This document shows, in pieces, positions 25,938 through 35,511 of a stretch of DNA of 64,000 nt; the stretch's first letter is position 1, and each line of letters begins with the position of its first letter. Source of the stretch: Christiangramia aestuarii (GTDB taxonomy: Bacteria > Bacteroidota > Bacteroidia > Flavobacteriales > Flavobacteriaceae); the NCBI RefSeq assembly GCF_009735585.1, contig NZ_VJVW01000004.1, positions 372,001-436,000 on the forward strand, in the 5' to 3' direction. The notes below the pieces were generated by a model. That model was not told the origin of the DNA. It did not search any database and saw only the letters and a list, made by a program, of their open reading frames with translations. A program made the position numbers and the translations under genes.

Positions 25938-26798
25938 TTATCCATTCAATGCTTCCGCACCACCAACGATCTCAAGGATCTCATTGGTAATAGAAGCCTG
26001 TCTGGCTTTGTTATAAGATAGTTTAAGGTCGTCTCTAAGTTCCTTGGCGTTATCTGTCGCTTTATGCATCGCCGTCATACGTGCACCATGCTCAGCCGCG
26101 AAAGAGTCCCTAAGCGCCTTGAAAAGCTGCATTTTAAGAGATTTAGGAATCAGGTCCTTAACGATCTCCAGTTTAGAAGGTTCAAAAATGTAGTCTAATT
26201 GCTTGTTATCTTCACTCTCGAACTTCTCGATAGGTAGAAACTGCTCATCCATCACATACTGGGTAGCGGCATTCTTGAACTGGTTATATACGATCTCTAT
26301 CCTGTCGTATTTTCCGTCAAGGAATAACTGCATAAGCTCTTCCGCAATTTCTGAAACATTTTCAAAGCTAAGGTCATCAAAGATCGCGTTGTCGTTCTTG
26401 TAAACGTCGTAGCTCTTTTTAAGGATATCATTTCCTTTTTTCCCTAGAGTGTAAAGATCAACATCTTTCCCCTGGTAATTTTCCTGAATCTTAGCCTTAA
26501 CCTTTTTGATGATATTGGTATTAAAAGCACCGGCCAGACCTTTGTTAGAAGATATAGCCACGATAAGCACTTTTTTTACCTCACGCTCTTCAGCAAATTT
26601 GCTTCCAGAGTCATCATCCAGAGTAGCACTTAAATCCTGTAGCAACTGGGTCAGCTTTTCAGCATAAGGCCTCATGGATGTGATCGCATCCTGAGCCTTG
26701 CTCAATTTTGCAGCCGATACCATTTTCATGGCACTGGTGATCTGCATCGTTGAGGAAACCGAAGTGATCCTGCTACGTAATTCTTTTAAGTTTGCCAT
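25938..26798 (-). CDS. atpG: ATP synthase F1 subunit gamma
   Basis: Central shaft subunit of the F1 motor, 286 residues. The N-terminal helix MANLKELRSRITSVSSTMQI (residues 1-20) is followed by TSAMKMVSAAKL. The C-terminal helix contains the family signature AEHGARMTAMHKATDNAKEL. It is the last gene of the atp operon, 114 bases after atpA, a spacer larger than the others in the operon and bounded by inverted repeats. The beta and epsilon genes (atpD, atpC) are not here, as is normal for flavobacteria, where they form a separate locus. Confidence 0.97.
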   Translation of the reverse strand: MANLKELRSRITSVSSTMQITSAMKMVSAAKLSKAQDAITSMRPYAEKLTQLLQDLSATLDDDSGSKFAEEREVKKVLIVAISSNKGLAGAFNTNIIKKVKAKIQENYQGKDVDLYTLGKKGNDILKKSYDVYKNDNAIFDDLSFENVSEIAEELMQLFLDGKYDRIEIVYNQFKNAATQYVMDEQFLPIEKFESEDNKQLDYIFEPSKLEIVKDLIPKSLKMQLFKALRDSFAAEHGARMTAMHKATDNAKELRDDLKLSYNKARQASITNEILEIVGGAEALNG

Positions 26799-26805
26799 TT
26801 TTATT

Positions 26806-26915
26806 TAGTATTGAGTATTGAGCAATTAGTGACTAATCACTCAATACCTATATAATTTTCAATTTAAATACCATCACCAGAAATCCAAGATCCCTAATCA
26901 TTGTACTCAATACTA
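26806..26915. repeat. Spacer bounded by 12-bp inverted repeats between atpA and atpG
   Basis: TAGTATTGAGTA (26806-26817) and its exact complement TACTCAATACTA (26904-26915) bound the whole atpA-atpG spacer; the right arm includes the atpA stop codon. Inside are another copy of the TATTGAG core and a facing CTCAATA. The arrangement resembles a miniature inverted-repeat element. Confidence 0.5.
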
Positions 26916-28493
26916 GTTTCTGTACTTCGCTGAAAGTTCTTTAGCAGTCTGAGTTAAAGTGTCTATCACTTCATCTGTCAGTTTACCTGCTTTAAGAGTA
27001 TCCAGAGTATCTCTGTGCTTAGCATCAAGGTACTCGATATAATCTCTTTCGAACTCTTTAACCTTGTCTACCGGTACATCTCTTAGAAGGTTCTTAGAAC
27101 CTGCGTAAATGATCGCGATCTGGTTCTCTACCGGGTAAGGATCGTTTTGTCCTTGCTTAAGGATCTCCACGTTACGCTTACCTTTTTCGATAACGTTTAG
27201 GGTCGCTGCATCAAGATCAGATCCAAACTTGGCGAATGCCTCTAGTTCACGATACTGAGCCTGGTCTAGCTTAAGTGTACCCGCAACCTTCTTCATAGAC
27301 TTGATCTGAGCCGATCCACCAACACGAGATACAGAGATACCCACGTCGATCGCTGGACGAACACCAGAGTTAAATAAGTCGGAAGTTAAGAAGATCTGCC
27401 CATCCGTAATCGAAATTACGTTGGTTGGGATATATGCTGAAACGTCACCTGCCTGAGTCTCGATAATTGGAAGAGCGGTAAGAGAACCGCCTCCTTTTAC
27501 CTTGTCTTTAAGACTGTCTGGAAGGTCGTTCATTTGTTCTGCGATATCATTATCGGCGATCACCTTCGCTGACCGCTCAAGAAGTCTTGAGTGAAGGAAG
27601 AATACATCCCCTGGATATGCCTCACGTCCTGGTGGACGACGAAGTAGAAGGGATACCTCACGATATGCAACCGCCTGCTTAGAAAGATCATCATAAACGA
27701 TCAATGCAGGACGACCTGTATCTCTAAAGTACTCACCGATCGCTGCACCAGCGAAAGGAGCGTATACCTGCATTGGAGCAGGGTCTGATGCGTTTGCCGC
27801 AACGATGGTAGTATAAGCAAGGGCACCTTTATCTTCAAGGGTCTTGGCGATAGCCGCAACAGTAGAAGCCTTCTGTCCAATAGCCACATATATACAGTAT
27901 ACCGGCTCACCGGCATCGTAAAATTCTTTCTGGTTAAGGATGGTATCGATACAAACGGTAGTCTTACCAGTTTGACGGTCACCAATCACCAACTCACGCT
28001 GACCTCTACCTACAGGAACCATCGCATCGATAGATTTAATACCTGTTTGAAGTGGCTCGGTTACCGGCTGACGGAAGATTACCCCAGGAGCCTTACGCTC
28101 AAGTGGCATCTCAAAAGTCTCACCTTCAATCGCACCTTTTCCATCAATAGGAGCACCAAGAGTATCAACCACACGGCCAACAATACCTTCACCTACATTG
28201 ATAGAAGCAATACGCTGAGTTCTTTTTACAGTAGAACCTTCTTTGATCTCTTTTGCAGGACCTAAAAGTACTACCCCAATATTGTCTTCTTCAAGGTTAA
28301 GTACGATCCCTTCCAGACCGCTTTCAAACTGTACCAATTCTCCGTATTGAGCGTTAGCCAGTCCGTAGATGTTAGCAATACCGTCACCTACGGTTAGAAC
28401 GGTACCTACTTCATCTAGAGAGGCCTTGGATTCAAAACCTGATAATTGTTGTTTTAATATTGCTGATACTTCAGCAGGATTTACTTCTGCCAT
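26913..28493 (-). CDS. atpA: ATP synthase F1 subunit alpha
   Basis: Regulatory, nucleotide-binding subunit of the F1 hexamer, 526 residues. Walker A is GDRQTGKTT at about 170-178; Walker B lies in [13 protein letters not shown], and the alpha-subunit signature [20 protein letters not shown] follows. The ATG at 28493 ([17 protein letters not shown]) is the usual start. It is 45 bases downstream of atpH. All residues expected for nucleotide binding are present. Confidence 0.98.
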   Translation of the reverse strand: MAEVNPAEVSAILKQQLSGFESKASLDEVGTVLTVGDGIANIYGLANAQYGELVQFESGLEGIVLNLEEDNIGVVLLGPAKEIKEGSTVKRTQRIASINVGEGIVGRVVDTLGAPIDGKGAIEGETFEMPLERKAPGVIFRQPVTEPLQTGIKSIDAMVPVGRGQRELVIGDRQTGKTTVCIDTILNQKEFYDAGEPVYCIYVAIGQKASTVAAIAKTLEDKGALAYTTIVAANASDPAPMQVYAPFAGAAIGEYFRDTGRPALIVYDDLSKQAVAYREVSLLLRRPPGREAYPGDVFFLHSRLLERSAKVIADNDIAEQMNDLPDSLKDKVKGGGSLTALPIIETQAGDVSAYIPTNVISITDGQIFLTSDLFNSGVRPAIDVGISVSRVGGSAQIKSMKKVAGTLKLDQAQYRELEAFAKFGSDLDAATLNVIEKGKRNVEILKQGQNDPYPVENQIAIIYAGSKNLLRDVPVDKVKEFERDYIEYLDAKHRDTLDTLKAGKLTDEVIDTLTQTAKELSAKYRN

Positions 28494-28538
28494 AATTATT
28501 CAAGATAAAATGGCACGCCATAGGCGTACCGGTTTTAA

Positions 28539-29093
28539 TTAAATTTTTGAAACGTATGTGTTGTCTTTTAATTCTCTCTTTAGTCTCGTAAGGTTACGCG
28601 ATACACTTGCATCATACTGCATGTCTCCAACGCGCAATACAAAACCTCCGATAATATCTTCGTCAACTATATTCTTAAGACTGGCTTCAGAACCGGTAAG
28701 CTCTTTCACTTTTGCAAGTACGATAGACTTTAACTGGCCATCTAAAGGAATTGCGGTGGTTACCACTGCCTGTCTTACATTATTCAAATCGTTATATAGT
28801 ACGATATACTGTCTAGCTACCAGGTGAAGGATAGAAATCCTGCCATTGGTAATCATAATATCTATAGCGCCTTTAGTGATGGTATCAAGATCCTTGAAAA
28901 TCTCAAGTAAGGCACTTTTCTTAATACTGTCTTTTACTACAGGACTGGTAAGCATATTCTCAAGATCCCTGCTGTTAAGCACAGTCTTTGAGATCGTGAT
29001 CATATCCTTATTAACAGCTTCCGCCGAATTTTTATCCTTTGCTAGAGAAAGGATCGCCTTGGCATATCGTTGTGCGGCTCTGGTTCCTCTCAT
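28539..29093 (-). CDS. atpH: ATP synthase subunit delta
   Basis: Peripheral-stalk subunit joining F1 to the b subunits (OSCP in mitochondria), 184 residues. It starts MRGTRAAQRYAKAILSLAKD, the usual N-terminal helix, and ends with a C-terminal segment holding EDIIGGFVLRVGDMQYDASV, the delta signature. The gene starts 3 bases after the atpF stop, so expression is tightly coupled. Confidence 0.96.
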   Translation of the reverse strand: MRGTRAAQRYAKAILSLAKDKNSAEAVNKDMITISKTVLNSRDLENMLTSPVVKDSIKKSALLEIFKDLDTITKGAIDIMITNGRISILHLVARQYIVLYNDLNNVRQAVVTTAIPLDGQLKSIVLAKVKELTGSEASLKNIVDEDIIGGFVLRVGDMQYDASVSRNLTRLKRELKDNTYVSKI

Positions 29094-29096
29094 ATC

Positions 29097-29591
29097 TTAG
29101 TTTAGCTTAGCATCACCAAGCATCTTTTCGATCATTTGGTGCTGTTCTTTTTCGCTTGATAATTCTTTACGAACGATCTTTTCAGCAATCTCTACTGAAA
29201 GTTCTGCTACCTGGTTCTTCAATTCTGCCATGGCAGACTGCTTTTCGATCTCAATGCTCTTCATGGCATCTGCAACGATCTTATCGGCTTTTGCCTTAGC
29301 TTCTTCTGAAGCTGAAGCGATCGTTTTTTCTTTTAGCTCACGAGCTTCTCTAAGGATCGCATCTCTTTCTGCACGAGCTTCCTTCATTAGCTGCTCATTG
29401 TCAGATTTAAGATTCTGCATTTCCTTTCTAGCATTCTCAGCTGAAGCTAGCGCGTCATTAATAGACTGCTCCCTGTTTCTTACAGAACTAAGAATAGGTT
29501 TCCAGGCAAATTTTGCCATAAGGAAAAGCAGTATTAGAAAAACGATGGTTTGCCAGAAAAACAAGCCAATTTCAGGAGTAATTAAATCCAT
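29097..29591 (-). CDS. atpF: ATP synthase F0 subunit b
   Basis: Peripheral-stalk subunit of 164 residues: one N-terminal membrane helix (about 8-26, GLFFWQTIVFLILLFLMAKF) and a long, highly charged helix that dimerises and reaches F1 (from NREQSINDALASAENARKEM to the end). Start ATG at 29591. It lies between atpE and atpH in standard order. Confidence 0.96.
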   Translation of the reverse strand: MDLITPEIGLFFWQTIVFLILLFLMAKFAWKPILSSVRNREQSINDALASAENARKEMQNLKSDNEQLMKEARAERDAILREARELKEKTIASASEEAKAKADKIVADAMKSIEIEKQSAMAELKNQVAELSVEIAEKIVRKELSSEKEQHQMIEKMLGDAKLN

Positions 29592-29678
29592 AATTCTTTA
29601 TATAATATTTAATCTTCTAATCATTAATTAAAACCTGTTCGCAACCAACCGTTGCGAACAGATCTTTAAACTTCTGGA

Positions 29679-29909
29679 CTAAGCTGGTACAGTAAGTACC
29701 CCTAGTAAAGCAGCAACAACTCCGAAAAGTGCAACACCTTCTACAAGTGCAGCAGCAATAATCATAGCTGTCTGGATTTTTCCAGCTGCTTCTGGCTGAC
29801 GTGCGATAGCATCCATGGCAGAACCACCGATTTTACCAACACCGATAGCGGCTCCAACAACTGCAAGACCAGCTCCTAAAGCGGCAAGTCCAATGTGTAA
29901 ATACTCCAT
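29679..29909 (-). CDS. atpE: ATP synthase F0 subunit c
   Basis: Ring subunit of the rotor. The 76 residues form a helical hairpin: glycine-rich helix 1 (AALGAGLAVVGAAIGVGKIG), a polar loop with RQPEA, and helix 2 with the ion-carrying carboxylate at Glu57 in AAALVEGVALFG. Helix 1 has Val/Gly where sodium-specific rings carry Gln, which points to proton coupling, though that is inferred. The 87 bases between atpE and atpF contain no gene. Confidence 0.97.
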   Translation of the reverse strand: MEYLHIGLAALGAGLAVVGAAIGVGKIGGSAMDAIARQPEAAGKIQTAMIIAAALVEGVALFGVVAALLGVLTVPA

Positions 29910-29932
29910 AGTAATTAAATTAAAAATTAAAA

Positions 29933-31033
29933 TTAATGATGTTCATGTTCCTCAACTGCCATCCCGATAAACAGGGCAGACAGCATTGTAAAAATAAACG
30001 CTTGTAGGAATGCTACTAGCAATTCCAGTACGGTTATAAATAAGGCAAAGGGAACCGAAACTCCGGCAATGCCTGCATTTTCTAAAATAAATATCAGCCC
30101 TATCAAACTCAAAATGATAATGTGACCCGCAGTGATGTTCGCAAACAAACGAATCATAAGTGCGATAGGCTTGATAAAGATACCCAGACCTTCAACTATC
30201 GCCAGAATAGGCTTAACAAACGTTGGTATTCCAGGCATCCAGAAGGTGTGTTTCCAGTAATCTTTATTCCCGTTAAAGACGATCATCGCCAGGGTGAATA
30301 AACCAAGGGAAACGGTTACAGCGATGTTACCAGTTACATTGGCAGCACCAGGTAGTAATCCCATTAAGTTGGTGATCCATATGAAAAAGAATACCGTTAA
30401 AAGGAAAGGCATAAATTTCATATACTTCTTCTCTCCAATTTGCGGTAAAGCAATATCATCTCTTACAAATAGAACCAGTGTTTCAAGAGCATTGTTAAAG
30501 CCCTTAGGAGCGTGTTTATGCTTTTTATGGTGTCTCGCTAAACTCGTAAAGAAGATCAGCATTAGGATCACCGTTAAGAACATAGCCGCCACGTTCTTAG
30601 TGATAGAAAGGTCCCATGGCTTCGAAGCGTTTACAGGATGATGCTCCGCATCAAATTCAACAGCTTCAGCACCAGCATCCAGCCTGTAAATATCCTCATG
30701 TAGATTTACAAAACGCATCCCGTCTTTTTCTACCACGTGATGGCCTTCGGTATCATGGTGAAATTCACTGGACATAAAGCTAACCAGTCCGTTTTCGGTA
30801 TAAAGTATCACCGGTAAAGGAAGGGTGACAGAGCTGTCTCCTTCTCCAAAGAAATGCCAACCATGAGAATCACCAATGTGGTGCATAATCATCTCGGTCG
30901 CGTTAAACTCTTCTTCAGCCTCCTGAAGCGATCCTTTCTCCTGCTCGTGCTCCTGAGCGAAAGAAAACAATGGGGAAATAGTAAATGCTATTGCAAAGTA
31001 CAAGCTAATCACTAAAGATTTCCGTGCTGTCAT
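29933..31033 (-). CDS. atpB: ATP synthase F0 subunit a
   Basis: Stator subunit that forms the proton half-channels. The start is set at the ATG at 31033, which gives a 366-residue precursor with a cleavable signal (MTARKSLVISLYFAIAFTIS, ending SFAQ); an upstream in-frame Met adds 15 residues of no signal character. About 130 extra residues precede the first membrane helix, as in other Bacteroidota, and contain many histidines and acidic residues. The membrane domain has the essential arginine in MIRLFANITAGH. The C-terminus is EEHEHH. Confidence 0.95.
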   Translation of the reverse strand: MTARKSLVISLYFAIAFTISPLFSFAQEHEQEKGSLQEAEEEFNATEMIMHHIGDSHGWHFFGEGDSSVTLPLPVILYTENGLVSFMSSEFHHDTEGHHVVEKDGMRFVNLHEDIYRLDAGAEAVEFDAEHHPVNASKPWDLSITKNVAAMFLTVILMLIFFTSLARHHKKHKHAPKGFNNALETLVLFVRDDIALPQIGEKKYMKFMPFLLTVFFFIWITNLMGLLPGAANVTGNIAVTVSLGLFTLAMIVFNGNKDYWKHTFWMPGIPTFVKPILAIVEGLGIFIKPIALMIRLFANITAGHIIILSLIGLIFILENAGIAGVSVPFALFITVLELLVAFLQAFIFTMLSALFIGMAVEEHEHH

Positions 31034-31167
31034 AGTACCTGTTCTACTTAAAATTGTGGGCTCTAAATTTCCGTGCAAAGGTATACTTTTAAATTTTATC
31101 TGAAAGCCCGCCTAATAATTTTTTAGGCGTTTCAGCAATTTTAACGATTTTACTGAATTACAGATAC

Positions 31168-31551
31168 TTATTTAGTATTGATAAGCCTCACCGCATAAAC
31201 GGTTTCAAAAATCAGATAAAGAAAATAAGGAATAAAAAATGCCATTAACGCCTGGACAGGGTTCTGCTCTTCGTTCAGCATCATAGGCAAAAGGAAAATT
31301 ACGGCTGCGAACATTTTCAGTAAACTGCAGGCCATAAAGGCGAAGCCTGTTTTACCCTTAAAAGACCTGTTCACAAAAACCAAAAGCAGGTAAACCAGAA
31401 AAGTAGCCAGGATATGGAAACTATATATTGCCAGAGTGCTATAAAAAAGTTCAAGTTGTAACACGTATTCTACCAGCACGAATTGCAGACTAAAGAGAAT
31501 TATAGAAAACGGAAGGAAAATCTTTAAAAAAGGAAGAAGTTTTTGTTGCAT
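31168..31551 (-). CDS. Four-helix membrane protein at the AtpI position (DUF6168-like)
   Basis: A 127-residue integral membrane protein with four hydrophobic segments and short loops (KIFLPFSIILFSLQFVLVEY, SFHILATFLVYLLLVFVN, then FMACSLLKMFAAVIFLLPMM and ALMAFFIPYFLYLIFETVYA). It sits between atpZ and atpB, where many bacteria have AtpI, a helper for c-ring assembly or magnesium supply. I therefore infer an AtpI-like role; DUF6168 is the family I think it belongs to. The ATG at 31551 directly abuts the atpZ stop. Confidence 0.75.
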   Translation of the reverse strand: MQQKLLPFLKIFLPFSIILFSLQFVLVEYVLQLELFYSTLAIYSFHILATFLVYLLLVFVNRSFKGKTGFAFMACSLLKMFAAVIFLLPMMLNEEQNPVQALMAFFIPYFLYLIFETVYAVRLINTK

Positions 31552-31767
31552 TTATTCGTCGTCGTTCAAATTTTTTACTGCGCGAAACACCTGGTAAAGA
31601 GCTATAAATACACCCAGCAGGGAAAATATGATGGTATAAGCAGAAAACTTATTCGGGAACTTTTCATCTAACCAAATTCCAAGGAAAACCCCTGCGGCTA
31701 TAATGATACCCATTTGAAAGGCAATATTTATAAGCCCAAGATATTTATTACGCTGATCGTTTTTCAT
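31552..31767 (-). CDS. AtpZ/AtpI family F0 assembly protein
   Basis: A 71-residue protein with two membrane helices (IAFQMGIIIAAGVFLGIWLD and YTIIFSLLGVFIALYQVFRA) joined by a short loop holding DEKFPNK. This is the small AtpZ/AtpI-type protein encoded at the start of many atp operons, proposed to help c-ring assembly or ion supply. Its start overlaps the bactofilin 3' end by 20 bases, so it is translated together with that gene. Confidence 0.8.
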   Translation of the reverse strand: MKNDQRNKYLGLINIAFQMGIIIAAGVFLGIWLDEKFPNKFSAYTIIFSLLGVFIALYQVFRAVKNLNDDE

Positions 31768-32146
31768 TTTCTTTCTTAAGAGGCTTTACCCCTCCAGTCA
31801 TTTCGCAGGTAGCATTAAAGATCGCTCCCGGCTCAACGGCAAGTTTACCGGCAACCACGTCGCCCTCGATATTGGCAGGACCTCGCAGGCTTAGCGTAGA
31901 CTTCACGAACAATTTCCCTTTAAAATTACCCTCTATATCGGCATTTTCACATTCCAGGGTGCCATTGATAAATCCGCCTTCGCTTATTACCACCTTTCCC
32001 GGGGTTTTAAGACTTCCTTCAAGGGTTCCTTCTATCCTGAAGCATCCTTTTCCGGAAATTTCTCCGGTGATCAATGTTCCCGCAGCAATGCGGTTCTGTT
32101 CGTTCTGGTTTGCGGCAGACTTGCTTTTTTTGGGCTCTGAAAACAT
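31748..32146 (-). CDS. Bactofilin (polymer-forming cytoskeletal protein)
   Basis: A 132-residue bactofilin, a protein that self-assembles into nucleotide-free filaments and organises envelope functions. The core (about 22-115) is a run of short beta-helix turns (GTLITGEISGKGCFRIEGTL, GKVVISEGGFINGTLECENA, LRGPANIEGDVVAGKLAVEP), flanked by disordered charged ends. It lies between sprE and atpZ and overlaps atpZ by 20 bases. No membrane segment is present. Confidence 0.92.
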   Translation of the reverse strand: MFSEPKKSKSAANQNEQNRIAAGTLITGEISGKGCFRIEGTLEGSLKTPGKVVISEGGFINGTLECENADIEGNFKGKLFVKSTLSLRGPANIEGDVVAGKLAVEPGAIFNATCEMTGGVKPLKKENEKRSA

Positions 32147-32158
32147 GGTTGGCAGGGT

Positions 32159-34693
32159 TTAGTAATTGTCCAGATAACTTCTTAAAGTTTTCTTAATTTG
32201 TACAATTCTATAATTTTCCGCCGACATGGCAAAAGCTACCCTATCTATTTTGTAGTTTTTATTCTTCCTCAAAAGTTCCTCAAAGCCAAGGACTCTTGAT
32301 TTTTCCTGGAATCCATGAACAACAATAAAAGATCGTTCAACATCATATACATCCAAAGAAACTTTTAATTTATTGTAGTCTAATTCTGACAAAGCCTTTT
32401 CAATGGTGGTTTTCAGCTTTTCTGATTCCTCCTTAGCCACATTCGCCACAGGATAGATCAGTTTGAAGTTCGTTTGCAAACTGTCTGGCCTAAATTCAAG
32501 AGATTTTAATTCTGGGATACTGTTGTTCAAAATGTCCTGTGCCTTTCTTCCTTCAGCAGTCTGTGGGTAAGTTACCGCTACATAACTAAGAGCCTGCTCA
32601 TAGGCATCTACTCCCATGATCCTGCCGGCAGCACGGGCCTTAAGCAATTCAAGCTTAGGCACTATGGGATCGCCTGTAAGCTGCGAAACATTTTCATTGG
32701 CCAGGGCAATGACCTCATCGTATTGCTGCGCCTCGTATTTCCTGAAAAGATCGTTATACACCAGCTCCGGGCTGTTCTGGTCTATTGGTACACTTCCCGG
32801 GTTTCTTATAAAAGCCGCATACCTGGAATCTGGATAGTTCTGCAGAATATCGTTTTTCATCTGCTCCTGTAGTGCAAGTCTGCCCTGGGCGCCGTAGATC
32901 TTATAAAGATTATATTTTGCAGGTAAAATGAGACGCTCTTCAGGCTCATTTTCCATAAGAAACTCCAGCCTTTCTGCCGCCAGTTCGTATTCCTGATAAT
33001 TTTCGTTGTATATCACTCCTAGTTGGAAATAGGCCAGGTTCCTCTGCGTAGCCAGGCTATCCAGTACAGATTGTTCTCCCGGGATCTGGCTAACATAGGT
33101 CATAGGATCGTATCTCGGGTCGTTATCCAGGTTCACATCCATGAGCGTCTCCTGCGCATTAATCGAGCTTTGGTTAAGCGCCGCAGAGCCCCATCTCCAG
33201 TTATCCTTTAATTCACGGGTTCCCCAGATGCGCAGGAATTCCTGTGCTCCCCTAGAGATCCTTAGCGGATTATAGAAATAAAAAGCATTTCCCGCGTCTC
33301 CTGCCGGAGGTACGTTCGCTGAAGGAAAATTATCCTGCGGACCAATATTAGCGGTGTAGACCGGCAGTTCTCCTTTTTCAAGTTCCTCGGCCGCCCTTGT
33401 CCTTAGCTCATCGGTATAAGTGGTAAAAAATGCGATTCGCTCATCTTCAGACAACCCGGCAAGCCTAAGAATACTATCGGTTTCTTCGGCGATCTTTTCA
33501 TATTTAATCACGTCTTCCAGGTTCTCCCTTCTTTTTTTAATGGTCCTGAATTCAAGAAGCTCCGGAGACATATTGGTAAGTGTACTATCATAATAGCTGC
33601 CTGCCTCCTGGTACCTGGCCTCGTCAAAATTCATTTCGGCAAGGATCTGGTAGTTTACAGATTTAAGATAAATATCACTGGATGGCGATCTCAGGGATTT
33701 ATTGTAATAGGCCACGGCCTGCTCGATTGAATCCAGTTGCCGGTAATACTCTCCCAGCTGAAAATAGATCTTATCCAGGTAAGGTCGGTTTTCACGGTTT
33801 TCCTCGAGTTCGGTAAGCAATTCCAGCAGGTACTGGTTGTCGTTGTTGTTAAGGTCGTAATTCTGCGCTTTTTGCACATACGCATTCACATAATATATCC
33901 TTGGTGATTTTCGGTGCAGCTCTATCACCTCATCGAAAGAAGCATTGGCAGAAGCGATTTCGCCCAGCCTGTTATGAAGCTGACCTAAAATGAAGTAATA
34001 TCTCCCTTTTTCGGCATTGATATCGGTAAACTGTGCGGCGTTCTGTAAAGGCACTACGGCCGAATCAATTTCATTCAAATTGATATAGGCCTGGGCGAGA
34101 CTTGCACTGGCATCGGCAATGTCCTGGTTGTCGATCCTGTCTGAATCCAGGATCTTTTTCAGGTTCTTGATCGCCAGCTTTTCGTTCCCTATCCTGATAT
34201 TGGTCTTTTCCCGCCAGATGCGCGCGTGATTGATATTATCACTGGCCGGGTACCTGTAGAGTATATAATTGAAAGCATCTAGCGCAGGAATAAATCGCTG
34301 GTCAAAGTACCTGGCTTTTCCTAGCAACAGGTAAGCCTCATCCATTTGCGGATTCCTTTCTTTCCCGCCTATCTGCATGGAATGCTTCTGAATGGCTTTT
34401 ACCGCCTTCTCCTCTGCCCTGCCGAAATTCTGGTTCCGAACGCTGTCTGGCAAAAGGATCTTATCGTCCACGTCCAGTCTTTCTACCGGAAGGATATCCC
34501 AGTAATTATCGGCGTAGTTCTGATTGATCTCTTCCCGGCCCTGCTGAAAGGCTACCTGCCCGTTGTACAGGGTATTATATTCCGCAGTGACCGCATGGTA
34601 ATTGCGGTTTATAAAGGTATCCTTCTTTCTGGAACAGCTGTAAATAGCCACCGAAAGGATTAGAAAAAGACCGATACGGGTAAATGTATTCAA
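32159..34693 (-). CDS. sprE: Type IX secretion/gliding lipoprotein SprE (PorW)
   Basis: TPR lipoprotein required for type IX secretion and gliding in flavobacteria; the Porphyromonas counterpart is PorW. The 844-residue product has a lipoprotein signal (NTFTRIGLFLILSVAIYSC) and the family start RNYHAVTAEYNTLYNGQVAF, then NYADNYWDILPVE. TPR units fill about 100-420 and 560-680. The start codon is TTG at 34693, as no ATG precedes the signal. It heads the run through bactofilin into the ATP synthase genes, with a 12-base gap to the bactofilin gene. Confidence 0.9.
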   Translation of the reverse strand: MNTFTRIGLFLILSVAIYSCSRKKDTFINRNYHAVTAEYNTLYNGQVAFQQGREEINQNYADNYWDILPVERLDVDDKILLPDSVRNQNFGRAEEKAVKAIQKHSMQIGGKERNPQMDEAYLLLGKARYFDQRFIPALDAFNYILYRYPASDNINHARIWREKTNIRIGNEKLAIKNLKKILDSDRIDNQDIADASASLAQAYINLNEIDSAVVPLQNAAQFTDINAEKGRYYFILGQLHNRLGEIASANASFDEVIELHRKSPRIYYVNAYVQKAQNYDLNNNDNQYLLELLTELEENRENRPYLDKIYFQLGEYYRQLDSIEQAVAYYNKSLRSPSSDIYLKSVNYQILAEMNFDEARYQEAGSYYDSTLTNMSPELLEFRTIKKRRENLEDVIKYEKIAEETDSILRLAGLSEDERIAFFTTYTDELRTRAAEELEKGELPVYTANIGPQDNFPSANVPPAGDAGNAFYFYNPLRISRGAQEFLRIWGTRELKDNWRWGSAALNQSSINAQETLMDVNLDNDPRYDPMTYVSQIPGEQSVLDSLATQRNLAYFQLGVIYNENYQEYELAAERLEFLMENEPEERLILPAKYNLYKIYGAQGRLALQEQMKNDILQNYPDSRYAAFIRNPGSVPIDQNSPELVYNDLFRKYEAQQYDEVIALANENVSQLTGDPIVPKLELLKARAAGRIMGVDAYEQALSYVAVTYPQTAEGRKAQDILNNSIPELKSLEFRPDSLQTNFKLIYPVANVAKEESEKLKTTIEKALSELDYNKLKVSLDVYDVERSFIVVHGFQEKSRVLGFEELLRKNKNYKIDRVAFAMSAENYRIVQIKKTLRSYLDNY

Positions 34694-34788
34694 AATGAAC
34701 CTTTTATGGTATCAAGAATAACTAAGATACCGCTGGTTTAGTATGTAAAAGTAAACTTCTTTTTCTAAAGTCCAATAAGTGAAAGGCC

Positions 34789-35499
34789 CTAGCTTTCGGC
34801 AATTTCTGCGGAAAAATACTCTTCGAGTTCGTTCAGGGTGGCTTCAGAAGTTTCAATATCCCGAACAATCACCCCTTTATCCAGCACCACGATTCGCTCG
34901 CAAACCTCGGTCACATGGATAAGGTCATGGCTGGAAATAAGGACGGTGGTCCCGGTAGTTTGCGACAGGTCCTTCAGCAGTTTCTTAAGCCTGAACTGGG
35001 TGGTAGGATCCAGGTTAGCGAAAGGCTCATCAAGAATCACCACTTCAGGATCGCCAATAAGGGCCGCTACGATGCCTACTTTCTTCTGGTTACCCTTAGA
35101 AAGGTCACGCAGATATTTCTTTCTTCCTATGATCTCTCCATTGAATAAATCTTCGAACTGGGTAAGGAAAGCATCAATATCGGCCTTGTTCCTGTTCCTT
35201 AGTTCTCCAATAAAATAGAAGTACTCCTCTGGGGTTAAATAGCCAATAAGGAAACTTTCGTCGATGAAGGAAGATGTAAATGGCTTCCAGTCCTCGCTTT
35301 CGCTTACCGTGATTTCGTTATTGAAAATATTTCCGGAGGTTGGCTGTATTAGGTCAAGTAGCAGGCTAAAAAAGGTGGTCTTCCCTGCCCCGTTGTTCCC
35401 TACCAGGCCAAAATTCTGTCCAGACGGAATCTCCAGGTGTTCTATATCAAGGACCTTGTTTCCGTTATATACTTTTGAAAGGTTTGTTGCTGTGATCAT
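34789..35499 (-). CDS. ABC transporter ATP-binding protein
   Basis: A 236-residue ATPase with Walker A GNNGAGKTT at about 34-42, signature LSKGNQKKVG at about 138-147, Walker B VVILDEP and the switch histidine in ISSHD. It drives the membrane protein encoded directly upstream on the same strand, with a 12-base gap. The ATPase resembles those of exporter-type systems such as antibiotic or lantibiotic efflux. The transported substrate is unknown. Confidence 0.93.
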   Translation of the reverse strand: MITATNLSKVYNGNKVLDIEHLEIPSGQNFGLVGNNGAGKTTFFSLLLDLIQPTSGNIFNNEITVSESEDWKPFTSSFIDESFLIGYLTPEEYFYFIGELRNRNKADIDAFLTQFEDLFNGEIIGRKKYLRDLSKGNQKKVGIVAALIGDPEVVILDEPFANLDPTTQFRLKKLLKDLSQTTGTTVLISSHDLIHVTEVCERIVVLDKGVIVRDIETSEATLNELEEYFSAEIAES

Positions 35500-35511
35500 T
35501 TTTCTAAAATT

